NCBI RefSeq assembly: GCF_002899945.2
Contig: NZ_PPEG02000005.1
Coordinates: 479,074 to 543,073 of the forward strand
Source: Chryseobacterium viscerum
Lineage (GTDB): Bacteria; Bacteroidota; Bacteroidia; Flavobacteriales; Weeksellaceae
DNA: 64,000 bases
Reading direction: 5' to 3'
Made by a program: the position numbers and the translations under genes. Positions within the stretch are counted from its first letter, which is position 1. Each line of letters starts with the position of its first letter. Shown piece by piece: positions 1 through 9,447 of the stretch. The notes under the pieces are model-generated. The model worked only from the letters and a program-made list of their open reading frames with translations. It had not been told where the DNA came from and ran no database searches.

Positions 1-107
1 GTTTCTGGTATCATCAATTGTATACTGTTGCGAACGGCATGTCCTGATGCATTTTCTGATGCATTACCCATTCTTTATTAAAAAACTTAATTCTAAAATT
101 TAAAACA

Positions 108-581
108 ATGAAAAAATATATCATTACAGCAGCTTTCTCTTTATTTTCAATTATTTCACTATCAGCACAATCTAAAAAGGATGCTCAGGTTTCTAAACTG
201 TATCAGAACTATATCGCGATCAAATCGGCTTTAGCTTCAGATGATGCTGACAAAACTTCAAAAGCAGCAACAGAATTTATTAAAACAGCGTCTGTTATCG
301 ATTACAAAGTAGTTTCTGAGGGCAATCTTAACGTTCTTAGAAAAGATGCTTCTGTTATTTCTGAAGCAAGAAATGTTGCCGCACAGAGAGAAACGTTTTT
401 AAATCTTTCGGACAATATGATTGCTTTGACTAAGCAGTTTAAACTTTCTGAGAAACCAGTCTACGTTCAATATTGTCCAATGGCAGATGGAAGTTGGTTA
501 AGCGATGAAAAACAGATTGCTAATCCATATTACGGGAAGTCTATGCTTACTTGTGGAAGTGTAAAGTCGGAAATTAAATAA
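108..581 (+). CDS. DUF3347 family periplasmic protein
   Basis: 157-residue exported protein. A lysine start and hydrophobic stretch ending in LSAQ (about residues 1-21) form a signal peptide. The C-terminal part has the DUF3347 hallmark: a CPMADGSW segment, then NPYYGKSMLTCG. DUF3347 domains occur alone or at the end of CusB-like metal efflux proteins, and the Cys/Met residues suggest a copper or other soft-metal ligand. The gene lies 89 bp upstream of a multicopper oxidase on the same strand, which supports a copper-handling role in the periplasm. The start is the first ATG before the signal peptide. Family call is confident; metal specificity is inferred. Confidence 0.8.
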   Translation: MKKYIITAAFSLFSIISLSAQSKKDAQVSKLYQNYIAIKSALASDDADKTSKAATEFIKTASVIDYKVVSEGNLNVLRKDASVISEARNVAAQRETFLNLSDNMIALTKQFKLSEKPVYVQYCPMADGSWLSDEKQIANPYYGKSMLTCGSVKSEIK

Positions 582-670
582 TTACCGTATTATTCTTTAA
601 AATAATAAGTTGCATAGTTTAATGTATAATTAACTTTAAGCTGTGCAACTTCTAAAAAGTTCGAAATATT

Positions 671-3223
671 ATGAAAAAGCTGATAATGTTTCTGGTACTT
701 TTGTTCTCTGTATTTACTTTCGCTCAAACTACAAAAACATTTTATACCTGTCCGATGCACCCTGAAGTGGTGTCCTCTAAACCTGGAGACTGCCCGAAAT
801 GCGGAATGACTCTAGAGGGGAAAACTGTTGCCTTAAAACCGGAAGCGAAATCTATATCTAACCCAGAGACGAAGACAAAACTCTCAGAAACAAAAATAAA
901 TAAGGATAAAAGTGAGAAAAAAGAAGCTGAAAATCCGAAAGAAGAAAAATCTGTTTTAAAAAGAAATTCCGAAAACGGAAGAATTACCTTCGGAGGAAAA
1001 AAAGTTCGCTATGACCTGTATGTAAAAGATACCATTGTCAATTTTACAGGGAAAAACAGGAGAGCGATAGCGATTAACGGTAAACTTCAGGCTCCGACTT
1101 TATATTTTACGGAAGGAGATACAGCTGAAATTTACCTGCACAATATGCTGAAGGAAAAAACAGGGCTGCACTGGCACGGAGTAATTCTTCCGAATGAACA
1201 AGACGGAGTTCCGTTCCTTACCACAAAACCGGTAATGCCGGGAGAAACCCACTTATACAAATTCAGAGTTTCCCAAAACGGAACGTATTGGTATCATTCC
1301 CATGAAGCACTTCAGGAACAGATTGGAATGAATGGGATTCTGGTTTTCAAAAAAAGAGAAGGCGAGCCTAAAACAGAATATAACGCTGAGATTCCTGTAT
1401 TGCTGGGAGATTGGAGTGATGATGACCCGATGCAGATTGCCAGAAGGCTTCACATGGCCAATACAGACTGGTATGCTGTAAAGAAAAATGCCGTACAAAG
1501 TTATTGGGAAGCCATTAAGTCTGGAAACTTCGGGACAAAAGCCCTGAATGAATGGAAAAGGATGGAAGCCATGGATGTGAGTGATGTCTATTATGACAAA
1601 TTTTTGATAAACGGTGCTTCCAGTTCAGATTATTCCAATTTAAAACCTGGGGATAAAGTAAGATTAAGAGTGGCAAATGGAGGTTCCTCCACTTATTTCT
1701 GGCTGAATTATGGAGGTGGAAAGATCAAAGTAGTAGGAAATGACGGGAATGATGTGGTTCCGGTAGAAGTTGACCGTTTGATTGTTGGAGTTTCCGAAAC
1801 CTATGATATTGAAGTTACTATTCCTGAAAATAAAAGCTTTGAATTCCGAGCGACTTCAGAAGACAGAATAGGACATGCCTCCCTTTGGCTGGATTCCGGA
1901 GAGAAGGTAGAAGCTCCCAATCTTCCAAGATTAATGCTTTTTGAAGGAATGAAAATGATGAACGGAATGATGGAGATGAGCGGGAATATGAAGCCAATGA
2001 ATATGACGATGGGAAATCAGATGATGGACATGAACGAAGTAATGTACCCGGAATTATCTGAAAACCAAAGAAAAACTACGGCAAAGCACATCAATGAGAT
2101 GATGGGAGTAAAAACAAAAGATGATAAAAGTGAAGACCATTCTCAACATTCCGGAATGGATATGAAAGAGGAAAAAACGATCAAGAGATTGTCTTACAAT
2201 ATTTTAAAGTCTCCTGAGAAAACAATTCTTCCAACAGACAGTATTCGAGAAATGAAGTTTACGCTGGAAGGAAATATGAACCATTATCTGTGGACACTGG
2301 ATAATAAAACCGTAACAGAAACAGATAAAATTCTGATCAAAAAAGGAGAAGTTCTTAGAATTAAAATGTATAATAATTCGATGATGCGCCACCCGATGCA
2401 CCTTCACGGTCATGATTTCAGATTAATCAATTCAAAAGGAGAGTATTCACCATTGAAAAACGTAGTGGATATCATGCCTATGGAAACGGTAACAATAGAA
2501 TTTGCAGCCAACCAGGATGGTGACTGGTTTTTTCACTGTCATATTTTATACCATATGATGGCGGGAATGGGAAGAATCTTCAGTTATGAAAACTCTAAAC
2601 CCAATCCACAGCTTCCGAACAGAAAACTGGCCTGGAAAAACTTTATACAGGATAATAAAATGACCAGTTCTATGGCCATGCTGGATGTAGCAAGCAATAA
2701 GATTCATGCAGAAACCATGACGATGTTCGGACCAAGATGGGCCAACCTGAATGAGTTTCATTCCAACTGGAATTTTGATCACTTTGAAGGAAGTGCAAAA
2801 GTAGGACGATTCTTAGGGAAATTCCAATGGGCGCTTCCTTATGCAGGAATCAGAGTTCAGAAAAATCATGAAATCATGGAAAGACAAATGGCTGAAGATA
2901 TGGGAACGGATTTTCATGGTAAAAAGACCTGGTTTGGACAACAGAAAGCGTCAAAAAACAAATTAGCTTTTATGGTCGGGATGCAGTATGTATTACCCAT
3001 GTTGATTACCGCTGATGCAAGTGTCGACCAAAACGGAAAAGTACTATTAGAGCTGAGCAGAGAAGATATTCCTCTTTCCAGAAGGTTGAGAGGAAACTTC
3101 AGTGTAAACTCCGATGGCGAATTTTCTACCGGAATACGATATATCGTTCAGAAATGGTTTTCGCTTTCCGGAAATTATGATAATGAAATGGGCTGGGGTG
3201 CAGGTGTTACTTTAACGTATTAA
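671..3223 (+). CDS. Multicopper oxidase (CopA-like) with N-terminal heavy-metal-binding motif and barrel-like C-terminal extension
   Basis: 850 residues. A signal peptide (1-18) is followed by a heavy-metal-binding motif, YTCPMHPEV then CPKCGM (about 24-47), and a charged Lys/Glu linker. Cupredoxin domains carry the copper motifs HWHG, WYHSH, HPMHLHGHDF and HCHILYHMMAGM, so type 1, 2 and 3 copper sites look complete. A Met/His-rich stretch near residues 425-500 resembles the CopA/CueO methionine-rich copper region. The last 200 or so residues lie beyond the oxidase fold and resemble CopB-type copper-resistance outer-membrane proteins; they end in alternating aromatic strands with a terminal Tyr. 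Probable role: periplasmic Cu(I) oxidation and copper tolerance. The CopA-CopB fusion is my inference from length and pattern. A terminator follows the stop. Confidence 0.88.
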   Translation: MKKLIMFLVLLFSVFTFAQTTKTFYTCPMHPEVVSSKPGDCPKCGMTLEGKTVALKPEAKSISNPETKTKLSETKINKDKSEKKEAENPKEEKSVLKRNSENGRITFGGKKVRYDLYVKDTIVNFTGKNRRAIAINGKLQAPTLYFTEGDTAEIYLHNMLKEKTGLHWHGVILPNEQDGVPFLTTKPVMPGETHLYKFRVSQNGTYWYHSHEALQEQIGMNGILVFKKREGEPKTEYNAEIPVLLGDWSDDDPMQIARRLHMANTDWYAVKKNAVQSYWEAIKSGNFGTKALNEWKRMEAMDVSDVYYDKFLINGASSSDYSNLKPGDKVRLRVANGGSSTYFWLNYGGGKIKVVGNDGNDVVPVEVDRLIVGVSETYDIEVTIPENKSFEFRATSEDRIGHASLWLDSGEKVEAPNLPRLMLFEGMKMMNGMMEMSGNMKPMNMTMGNQMMDMNEVMYPELSENQRKTTAKHINEMMGVKTKDDKSEDHSQHSGMDMKEEKTIKRLSYNILKSPEKTILPTDSIREMKFTLEGNMNHYLWTLDNKTVTETDKILIKKGEVLRIKMYNNSMMRHPMHLHGHDFRLINSKGEYSPLKNVVDIMPMETVTIEFAANQDGDWFFHCHILYHMMAGMGRIFSYENSKPNPQLPNRKLAWKNFIQDNKMTSSMAMLDVASNKIHAETMTMFGPRWANLNEFHSNWNFDHFEGSAKVGRFLGKFQWALPYAGIRVQKNHEIMERQMAEDMGTDFHGKKTWFGQQKASKNKLAFMVGMQYVLPMLITADASVDQNGKVLLELSREDIPLSRRLRGNFSVNSDGEFSTGIRYIVQKWFSLSGNYDNEMGWGAGVTLTY

Positions 3224-3243
3224 TTAAAACTAAATTGTATTAA

Positions 3244-3272
3244 AAAACGTCTCATTGATGAGGCGTTTTTTT
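3244..3272 (+). terminator. Rho-independent terminator after the multicopper oxidase
   Basis: Stem AAAACGTCTCA / TGAGGCGTTTT (3244-3254 with 3259-3269, one G-T pair, 4-nt loop), then a T run. It sits 20 bp after the oxidase stop codon. Confidence 0.85.
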
Positions 3273-3366
3273 ATGCTATAGTAATGTTAGTATCTATTTA
3301 ATATTTTATTATAATTGAGTAATAATAATCATTCAGAATAATTTTTTATCTAGCGTATATATATAC

Positions 3367-3401
<35 letters not shown>

Positions 3402-3460
3402 TATATGTAATGTTGTTTTTTTGTATTTTTATGAAAATTTTTAAATACAAATAAAAAAAA

Positions 3461-4078
3461 ATGGAAAAACAATTTTTAATATGTTCTTTGCTGGTTTCAT
3501 CATTGGCATATTCCCAGGTTGGGATTAATACTCCCGCCCCCACAAATACTTTAGATGTTAATGGGACTGCAAGAGTCAGAACTGTTAATCAAGGTGTAGG
3601 AACAGCTGAAATATATCCTCTTTATGTAGATAATACAGGTGTTGTTGTGAAATCCTCAACTTCACCGACTAATGGAGGTATAAGATCGAATACTGCCAGC
3701 GTAGCAAGCGGTGGCACAGGAACATTGCTTGGAAGTATATCCAACGGTGTTTACAAGGCTTTTATTGTAACGGGTAATGGTTGTGCACTTTCTGCTTCAG
3801 CAGAATTTCTTGTTAATATCAGTTCATTTAATAATTATTATGGTCTTAATGGTCAGGGAGGGTTTGTTACTCTTGATACTAATAATCGTCCAACTTTCAC
3901 ACAGACAGTTGCTACTAGTGTTGGTGTAACCTGGTCAGGTGTACCAGGATGTGCAGATGGAGGTAATGCTACATCTTTTAATTATACGTTGACAATGCCT
4001 GCGGCAAATACAATAAATGTAGTAAATAATTCAAACGTAACAAGAAATTATACCATAACGCTTACAAGAGTAAATTAA
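3461..4078 (+). CDS. Secreted/surface protein, flavobacterial 'QVGINT' type
   Basis: 205 residues. A signal peptide ends at YSQ (about 1-19), followed immediately by VGINTPAPTNTLDVNGTARVR. This N-terminal signature is common in exported Flavobacteriia proteins and resembles short trimeric-fibre head repeats. The rest is rich in Ser, Thr, Asn and Gly, with alternating hydrophobic residues typical of a beta-rich extracellular domain and two Cys that could pair. No catalytic motif and no T9SS sorting domain was seen. Upstream lies a (TA)n tract; downstream a strong hairpin separates it from the convergent S9 peptidase gene. Function is unknown; surface structural or adhesive roles are possible. 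Confidence 0.65.
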   Translation: MEKQFLICSLLVSSLAYSQVGINTPAPTNTLDVNGTARVRTVNQGVGTAEIYPLYVDNTGVVVKSSTSPTNGGIRSNTASVASGGTGTLLGSISNGVYKAFIVTGNGCALSASAEFLVNISSFNNYYGLNGQGGFVTLDTNNRPTFTQTVATSVGVTWSGVPGCADGGNATSFNYTLTMPAANTINVVNNSNVTRNYTITLTRVN

Positions 4079-4110
4079 TGAGTGTAGATAGGAAAAATTA
4101 CTATCTAAAT

Positions 4111-4147
4111 ACACAATCGGAGCCTGATTTCCAGGCTCCGATTGTGT
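4111..4147. terminator. Bidirectional hairpin between convergent genes
   Basis: Perfect 16-bp inverted repeat (4111-4126 and 4132-4147, 5-nt loop, GC-rich core CGGAGCCTG). It lies between the stops of the surface-protein gene (+) and the S9 peptidase gene (-). T runs are weak, but the stem is strong and correctly placed. Confidence 0.75.
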
Positions 4148-4204
4148 ATTGCTCATATTAAAATTATTACCCTGAAAAAGGTTATTTTATTGATGCAGAA
4201 AGCT

Positions 4205-6238
4205 TTATTTAGAAGCTCCTGCAGTCTTTTCAGTTTTTGCAGGAGTATAAGTTACTTTTGAAATATCAACAGTCATTTCTTTCAAACGTTTTGCTACATT
4301 TTCAGGCATTTCTTTTTGGTATCTTCCTCCAATTACTTCTGAAAGGAATTTCTCCGTTTCAGCATACATCGCCATGCTGTTCACTGGTTTACGGAATCCG
4401 TGGCCTTCATCATCGGCAAGGATATAATTAACCTTTTTACCTTTATCACGAAGAGCAATCACAATCTGATCTGCTTCAGCCTGTTTTACCCTTGGATCAT
4501 TAGCGCCCTGAACGATCAGCAAAGGTTTGTTGATTTTATCTACGCTAAATAACGGGCTTGCATCATGCATGCGTTTTTTACCTTCTTCAGTTTTAGGATC
4601 ACCTACCATACCATATAGGAAGGCACGTGCAGCTTCCCAGTAAGCAGGAACAGAATCCAATAGAGTAAACAGGTTGCTTGGTCCTACGATATCTACACCG
4701 GCAGCATATATATCAGGCGTGAACGCTAACCCTGCCAGGGTTGCATATCCACCATAGCTTCCTCCCATGATAACGACTTTGTTTTTGTCTGCAATCCCTT
4801 GATCAATAAGGTATTTTACGCCCCATGTAATATCATCCTGCATCAGTTTCCCCCACTGAAGATCTCCGCCATTCTGGAACTTTTTACCATATCCGCCACT
4901 TGCTCTGAAGTTGGGCTGTAATACGGCATATCCTCTGTTGGCTAAAAACTGTACTGTTGAGTTGTATCCCCAGTAATCTCTTGGACCTTTTGGACCTCCG
5001 TGAACCAGAACCACTACAGGAACATTTTTTCCGGTTGATCCCACAGGTAATGTCAAGTATGCCGGAATTTCAAGTCCGTCACTGCTTTTATAAGTAATTG
5101 GCGTCATAGCAGCCAGATACTTTTCAACTTTTTTCAATTCTGTTCTTGGAGTATACTGAAAAATAAGCTGTTTGGTTTTTGCATCAAAGAAATACGCTTC
5201 GGACGCATATTTATCACCTCCAACACCAACTAAGAATTTAGAATAATCATTGGTTGAGCTTGAAAAATTAACTTCTCTTCCCGGGAATTTACTTTGCAGA
5301 AATTTATAATTGGCTTCCCATGTTTTATCTTTCCAGTAGTACTCTGTTTTATCTCCGGTGTAAGAGGTATAGATCATTTTTCTGGTATTTCTGTCCAGGG
5401 ACAGCCCTCCAAAATCTACTTTATCTTTGGGATCGCTTTCTATTTTTGTGATCTGCTTGGTTTTTGGGTCCATCAGGAACAATGTAGATTTGTCAAGATT
5501 CCCTTTGTTGGTTACCAGGTAGAATTTAGAATTATCTTCATTCCAGTTGGAGATATAAGCACTTTCCGTTACCAAAGTCTCATAAATAGGGGTAAGTTTA
5601 TCTCCTTCTTTATAAAAAAACTGAGTAGTCCCTTTATCATCCGTTTTGGACAGCACTCTTAATTTTTCATCCCAGTCAAACTCATAACTTGTGATACGGT
5701 CTGTATTTTCAAAAATCTTTTTCAGCTCGCCTGTAGAAATTTTCAATGAATATAAATCATGCCACGCTTTATCACGATTATTCAGTCCAATCATCAGTAA
5801 GTCAGGATTTTTTCTGCTTACCATGTAGATTTGGGCAGTTACATCTTTAAGAGGTGTTATATTTCTAGACTCAGGAACTCCACTCGTTACTTTTGCCATG
5901 GGATCTACTGCAAAAATATTCATATTTTCATCCCCATTGCCATCTTTTACATAAAGAATATATTTCCCGTCTTCTGACCAGAAATATCCGCTCATCGGTC
6001 GTTTACTGTCTGTTAATGGACGGGCTTTTTCAAAAGGTTCATCAATTTTTTTTACCCATATATTCATGATGCCTCCGTATTCTTTTGTAAAGGAGATCCA
6101 TTTTCCATCCGGGCTCAGCTGTCCACCGGCAATTTCCGGGTTTCCAAAGAATAAACCTCTGTCCAGTACCGGGACCTCTTGTGCTCGTGCTGTATGAACT
6201 CCTATGAATAAGAGCAATACATAAAAGATTTTTTTCAT
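4205..6238 (-). CDS. S9 family prolyl oligopeptidase-type peptidase
   Basis: 677 residues, the usual length for secreted flavobacterial S9 peptidases. Signal peptide about 1-20, ending ARAQ. The N-terminal 380 residues read as a beta-propeller with WSEDGKY- and DWDEKLR-type WD-like repeats. The C-terminal alpha/beta-hydrolase domain has the nucleophile motif GGSYGGYA, an Asp in QGANDPRV and a His in DEGHGF, a complete catalytic triad. [14 protein letters not shown] forms the oxyanion-hole region. Probable role: periplasmic aminopeptidase or dipeptidyl peptidase acting on imported peptides. A Lys/Thr/Ala-rich tail follows the domain. It appears to be transcribed alone. Confidence 0.9.
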   Translation of the reverse strand: MKKIFYVLLLFIGVHTARAQEVPVLDRGLFFGNPEIAGGQLSPDGKWISFTKEYGGIMNIWVKKIDEPFEKARPLTDSKRPMSGYFWSEDGKYILYVKDGNGDENMNIFAVDPMAKVTSGVPESRNITPLKDVTAQIYMVSRKNPDLLMIGLNNRDKAWHDLYSLKISTGELKKIFENTDRITSYEFDWDEKLRVLSKTDDKGTTQFFYKEGDKLTPIYETLVTESAYISNWNEDNSKFYLVTNKGNLDKSTLFLMDPKTKQITKIESDPKDKVDFGGLSLDRNTRKMIYTSYTGDKTEYYWKDKTWEANYKFLQSKFPGREVNFSSSTNDYSKFLVGVGGDKYASEAYFFDAKTKQLIFQYTPRTELKKVEKYLAAMTPITYKSSDGLEIPAYLTLPVGSTGKNVPVVVLVHGGPKGPRDYWGYNSTVQFLANRGYAVLQPNFRASGGYGKKFQNGGDLQWGKLMQDDITWGVKYLIDQGIADKNKVVIMGGSYGGYATLAGLAFTPDIYAAGVDIVGPSNLFTLLDSVPAYWEAARAFLYGMVGDPKTEEGKKRMHDASPLFSVDKINKPLLIVQGANDPRVKQAEADQIVIALRDKGKKVNYILADDEGHGFRKPVNSMAMYAETEKFLSEVIGGRYQKEMPENVAKRLKEMTVDISKVTYTPAKTEKTAGASK

Positions 6239-6314
6239 GTTTTTTTTGATTTAGTTGTTATTAATACATTGAATATAATTTTTTACATTTTATCTTTTCT
6301 TAAAAACGTAATCT

Positions 6315-7433
6315 CTACATTTCCAGTTCTATAATCTTTTTAGCCATTTTTTGATTCATAGTTTCCGGAATTAAGCCCATCAGGAAATTACGCAGAGAAT
6401 TTCCTCTTTCCCATTGAGAAACCTTTCCGATAGTCCGGCTTGTATTGACAATATAATCTACTTTTTTTCGTCTGATGCTTTGAAACGTTTTAAAAATGGT
6501 ATTGAAATCCTGACTCTTTTCCAGCAGTTTTCCAATAATATAAGCGTCTTCAATAGCCTGGCAGGCACCTTGCCCCATATTGGGAGTTGTTGCATGGGCG
6601 GCATCTCCGATCAGGCATAGGTTTTCAGAATACCATTGGGGAATAGGAGCGAGGTCGGAAATTGTATTACAAATAATATTTTCGCTTGCTGTAGCTTCAA
6701 TAAGTTGTAAAACTAAAGGATCAAAATCATTAAAAATATCCGCGATTTCAACAGATCTCCCGAAACTTTTCTCGTTGACACAAGCGTACCAATACACTTT
6801 TTTGTCAGAAATTTTCACAAATCCAAAACGTTTTCCCTTTCCCCACATTTCAAAAGCTTCCTGATGATGTTTTTCAGGCAGATCGAAATCCAGCAGACCA
6901 CGCCAGCATTTCTGCCCCGAATTCCTGATCGTTCCGGTTTTTAAAATCTGATTCCGGATAGGGGATTTTATACCATCGGCTCCAAAAACGATCTGACTTT
7001 CAATATGATTTCCGTTTTCAAAATCCAGAATATAGTTCTCTCTCTTTTCTATTTTTTGTAATGAATGATTGAGCTGAATGGCATCAGGAGATAGGTTTTC
7101 AGCCAGAATTCTCTGAAGCTCTGCCCGGTGAATGGCAACATTGCAGGAGTTGTACTGCGCTTCCAGTTCCAGAATTTCCGTTTTGGAGATAGGTTGTAAA
7201 GATTCATTGGCGATAACAATTCTGTGAACTTTATTTCCTGCATTTTCAATCTTCTCTTTTAAACCCAATTGATCAAAAACCTGCATCGCATTGATCGCCA
7301 TCATGATTCCGGCTCCTACAGGTTTTATTTCTGGAGCAGCTTCATAGATCATGAAATCATACTGATGCTGTTTCAGTATATTTCCGAGGGTAAGCCCTCC
7401 GATTCCGGCTCCGATGATTGAAATGGTGTTCAT
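6315..7433 (-). CDS. FAD-dependent monooxygenase
   Basis: 372 residues from the ATG at 7433; a longer frame opens at a GTG further upstream, but the Rossmann motif starts right after this ATG. It has the FAD-binding GAGIGGLTLG motif near the N-terminus, the RAEL segment near 105, GADGIKSPIR (the DG motif) and GDAAHATTPNMGQGACQA, the second FAD/ribityl motif. This places it in the aromatic hydroxylase (FAD_binding_3) family, with salicylate, 3-hydroxybenzoate and TetX-like members. Substrate cannot be assigned. It is the last gene of the run read from 10683, 77 bp after the GNAT gene. Confidence 0.85.
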   Translation of the reverse strand: MNTISIIGAGIGGLTLGNILKQHQYDFMIYEAAPEIKPVGAGIMMAINAMQVFDQLGLKEKIENAGNKVHRIVIANESLQPISKTEILELEAQYNSCNVAIHRAELQRILAENLSPDAIQLNHSLQKIEKRENYILDFENGNHIESQIVFGADGIKSPIRNQILKTGTIRNSGQKCWRGLLDFDLPEKHHQEAFEMWGKGKRFGFVKISDKKVYWYACVNEKSFGRSVEIADIFNDFDPLVLQLIEATASENIICNTISDLAPIPQWYSENLCLIGDAAHATTPNMGQGACQAIEDAYIIGKLLEKSQDFNTIFKTFQSIRRKKVDYIVNTSRTIGKVSQWERGNSLRNFLMGLIPETMNQKMAKKIIELEM

Positions 7434-7510
7434 AAAGATTTGGGTTTTGTTGTCCGCTGTAAGACGCTGAAATTTTGATATTTGATACAATTTCACTCTA
7501 TTATTTTAAT

Positions 7511-8011
7511 TTATAACGTTAAAATATAGCTTTCCGATACCTTTTTAAAGCCATATTTACTAAAAAAGTTATGAGCTCCATGATTGTTGACTCCACTTTC
7601 CAGCAAGATAAAACTGATATTCCAGCTTTTGGACTCCAGAAGGGCTTCCTCCAAAAGTTTGCTTCCAAGAGATTGACCTCTTATAGACTGGTTCAAAAGC
7701 ATATCCTCTAAAATCGCATACTTTTTAAAAGGACTGTTGATTACATTGAAAACAAGCATCCCTACAATATCCCCGTTTTCATTTTCTGCAATTAAAATAT
7801 TCAATTTTGAAGCCTCATTATAGTCATAATCGTTCATAAGCTGCTCTGTGAATACAGCTCTGACATCAGGATTCCAATGATTAGAATCTAGAGCTCTTCC
7901 ATACATGATTTCACTATGGGAGATGTAAGAATCTGTTTTATGGGTAATAAAAAAGTCTACCAGCTCTGCTACGCGTGTTTTGTCCGTAAGCCATTTTGTA
8001 GTATATTCCAT
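7511..8011 (-). CDS. GNAT family N-acetyltransferase
   Basis: 166 residues. The acyl-CoA-binding motif A appears as LNQSIRGQSLGSKLLEEAL (R/Q-x-x-G-x-G/S type), followed by the strand and Asn-His pair (NNHGAHNFFSKYGF) typical of the GNAT C-terminus. Cytoplasmic, no signal peptide. It lies 14 bp after the lipoprotein gene and 77 bp before the monooxygenase, so it is probably co-transcribed with both. Substrate unknown. Confidence 0.85.
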   Translation of the reverse strand: MEYTTKWLTDKTRVAELVDFFITHKTDSYISHSEIMYGRALDSNHWNPDVRAVFTEQLMNDYDYNEASKLNILIAENENGDIVGMLVFNVINSPFKKYAILEDMLLNQSIRGQSLGSKLLEEALLESKSWNISFILLESGVNNHGAHNFFSKYGFKKVSESYILTL

Positions 8012-8025
8012 GAGGTGTAATGTAT

Positions 8026-8625
8026 TTATTTTAATTTTTTCAGTTCTTCCAGCAGGGTATTCTGCTTATTAATGAATTGTGTGAGGCTATCCGTTTTCAA
8101 AGGATGAGCACCCTGGTATTTTTCAATTTCCGGAAGAGTTTTTCTGATTTTGAATACGACATAATGATCACGAATAGCCGCATTATTTTTTCTGATTTTA
8201 TCAATTAAATCTTTAATGGTCTGTGTTTTTAGGTTATACCGATCAGAACTAGCCTTAATCTCTTGCTCAATCTGCTTTTTAGTGAGAGAATCAGTTACTG
8301 AATTTGACAGGGCCACAGCATCATTATAATAAGTTTCTGATTTGCCGATTACATTATCATATTCGGCAATCGTCTCTTCAGTTTCTTTATTAATAGCCTC
8401 TATTTTTTGGTCGAGCTCCTGTAAAGCTTTATTGTTTTTTAACAGTTCATCATATATTTCATGAACAAGATTTCCATAAGATCGGGTATTTTTCTTAATA
8501 GAACTGGAAATTGAAGATTCTGCGTTGTCAACAGCATTTTCTACGGCTGCATGTTTTTTGGTAGAATTTTCCTTGCAAGAAAGTACAGATAATGCAAGGG
8601 CAGAGGCGAAAAGTATTTTTTTCAT
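8026..8625 (-). CDS. Predicted lipoprotein with coiled-coil region
   Basis: 199 residues from the ATG at 8625. The frame extends upstream to a TTG, but the signal sequence begins at MKKILFASALALSVLSC, ending in a lipobox (VLSC), so this ATG is preferred. After the lipidated Cys the protein is highly charged and helical, with heptad-like segments (about 70-190) such as ALQELDQKIEAINKETEET. No enzymatic motif. Likely anchored to a periplasm-facing membrane. The 13-bp and 14-bp gaps to its neighbours place it in the 2OG oxygenase operon; why a lipoprotein belongs there is unclear. Confidence 0.7.
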   Translation of the reverse strand: MKKILFASALALSVLSCKENSTKKHAAVENAVDNAESSISSSIKKNTRSYGNLVHEIYDELLKNNKALQELDQKIEAINKETEETIAEYDNVIGKSETYYNDAVALSNSVTDSLTKKQIEQEIKASSDRYNLKTQTIKDLIDKIRKNNAAIRDHYVVFKIRKTLPEIEKYQGAHPLKTDSLTQFINKQNTLLEELKKLK

Positions 8626-8638
8626 AGGTGTTTGTTTT

Positions 8639-9439
8639 TTAATATTTTTTCTCAACAGGAGGAATCACATCTCCCGGGCTTATTGTATACAACAGATGGG
8701 GATAAACGAAATCCAATGATCTGTTTTCCTGACCTCTGAGCTTAAAAAAATCTGATTCCTGTTCTTTATCAGCTAATGTCAATACTTCTCCGGAAGAAAA
8801 ATAAGGTTTTTCATTATTAAACTGAATAGATGTTTTCGATTTTCGGAAGGTAATTCCCAGCCATTTATTATCATTAACAGTCTTTTTTTGATCAGGGGTT
8901 GAATTCAGGATAATCTTATGTTGAAATTTTTTATTGGTTTCCACAGAAAATAAAACAACAGAGTTATGATGTAAAATAATTTCAAATTCTTCATCTGTTA
9001 TTTTATCTTTCACTATAAGCTTTCTCAACTCAAAATCTTCTAATTCGTCCGGCTGCTCATAACATGAAAAAAGTCCTATAAAAGAATTATTTTCTAGGTC
9101 TAAAGCCTGGTCAGAATGAAAACTCATCTTGGAGTAGGTGGAATCATAAACTTCAATTAACGCATTGTCAAAATACTGTACAGGTATTTCTGTATTTTCA
9201 GATAAAAGAGTCGCATTAATTTGTTCAACAAGTTTCTCATGAATTTCCGAAAATGCAGCTGCCGGAATATGATATCGGGTAGTGGTTCTTACAATTGAGA
9301 TATACTTATCTTCTACTTTTACCAGATGATTTCCAAGCCTTCCTTTTCCTGTTGACTCAAAATCAACAGAATGGAATAAATTCATAAACATATTGCTGTC
9401 TAAGGGAAGCTGTATTTTTTGAAACTCAGTTCTATTCAT
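8639..9439 (-). CDS. 2OG-Fe(II) oxygenase-like (AlkB-type) protein, short paralogue
   Basis: 266 residues, no signal peptide. Candidate iron ligands: the HxD motif in MSFHSDQALD (H108, D110) and the distal His in KKFQHKIIL (H174). R199 in LGITFRKS could bind the 2-oxoglutarate carboxylate. This H-x-D...H...R order with NALIEVYD just upstream matches AlkB-like dioxygenases. It aligns well with the C-terminal 260 residues of the next gene upstream: NALIEVYDS matches HALVQIYEN, and GLFSCYEQ matches AFCTFYDQ. The two are therefore paralogues, 8 bp apart. Substrate is unknown; nucleic acid, protein or small-molecule hydroxylation are all possible. Confidence 0.65.
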   Translation of the reverse strand: MNRTEFQKIQLPLDSNMFMNLFHSVDFESTGKGRLGNHLVKVEDKYISIVRTTTRYHIPAAAFSEIHEKLVEQINATLLSENTEIPVQYFDNALIEVYDSTYSKMSFHSDQALDLENNSFIGLFSCYEQPDELEDFELRKLIVKDKITDEEFEIILHHNSVVLFSVETNKKFQHKIILNSTPDQKKTVNDNKWLGITFRKSKTSIQFNNEKPYFSSGEVLTLADKEQESDFFKLRGQENRSLDFVYPHLLYTISPGDVIPPVEKKY

Positions 9440-9447
9440 TCTTTCTA

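Noticed and set aside
1..81. End of an upstream plus-strand ORF or start of a divergent minus-strand ORF (MGNASENASGHAVRNSIQL)
   Set aside because: Both frames are open to the window edge but too short to choose between; no family signal.
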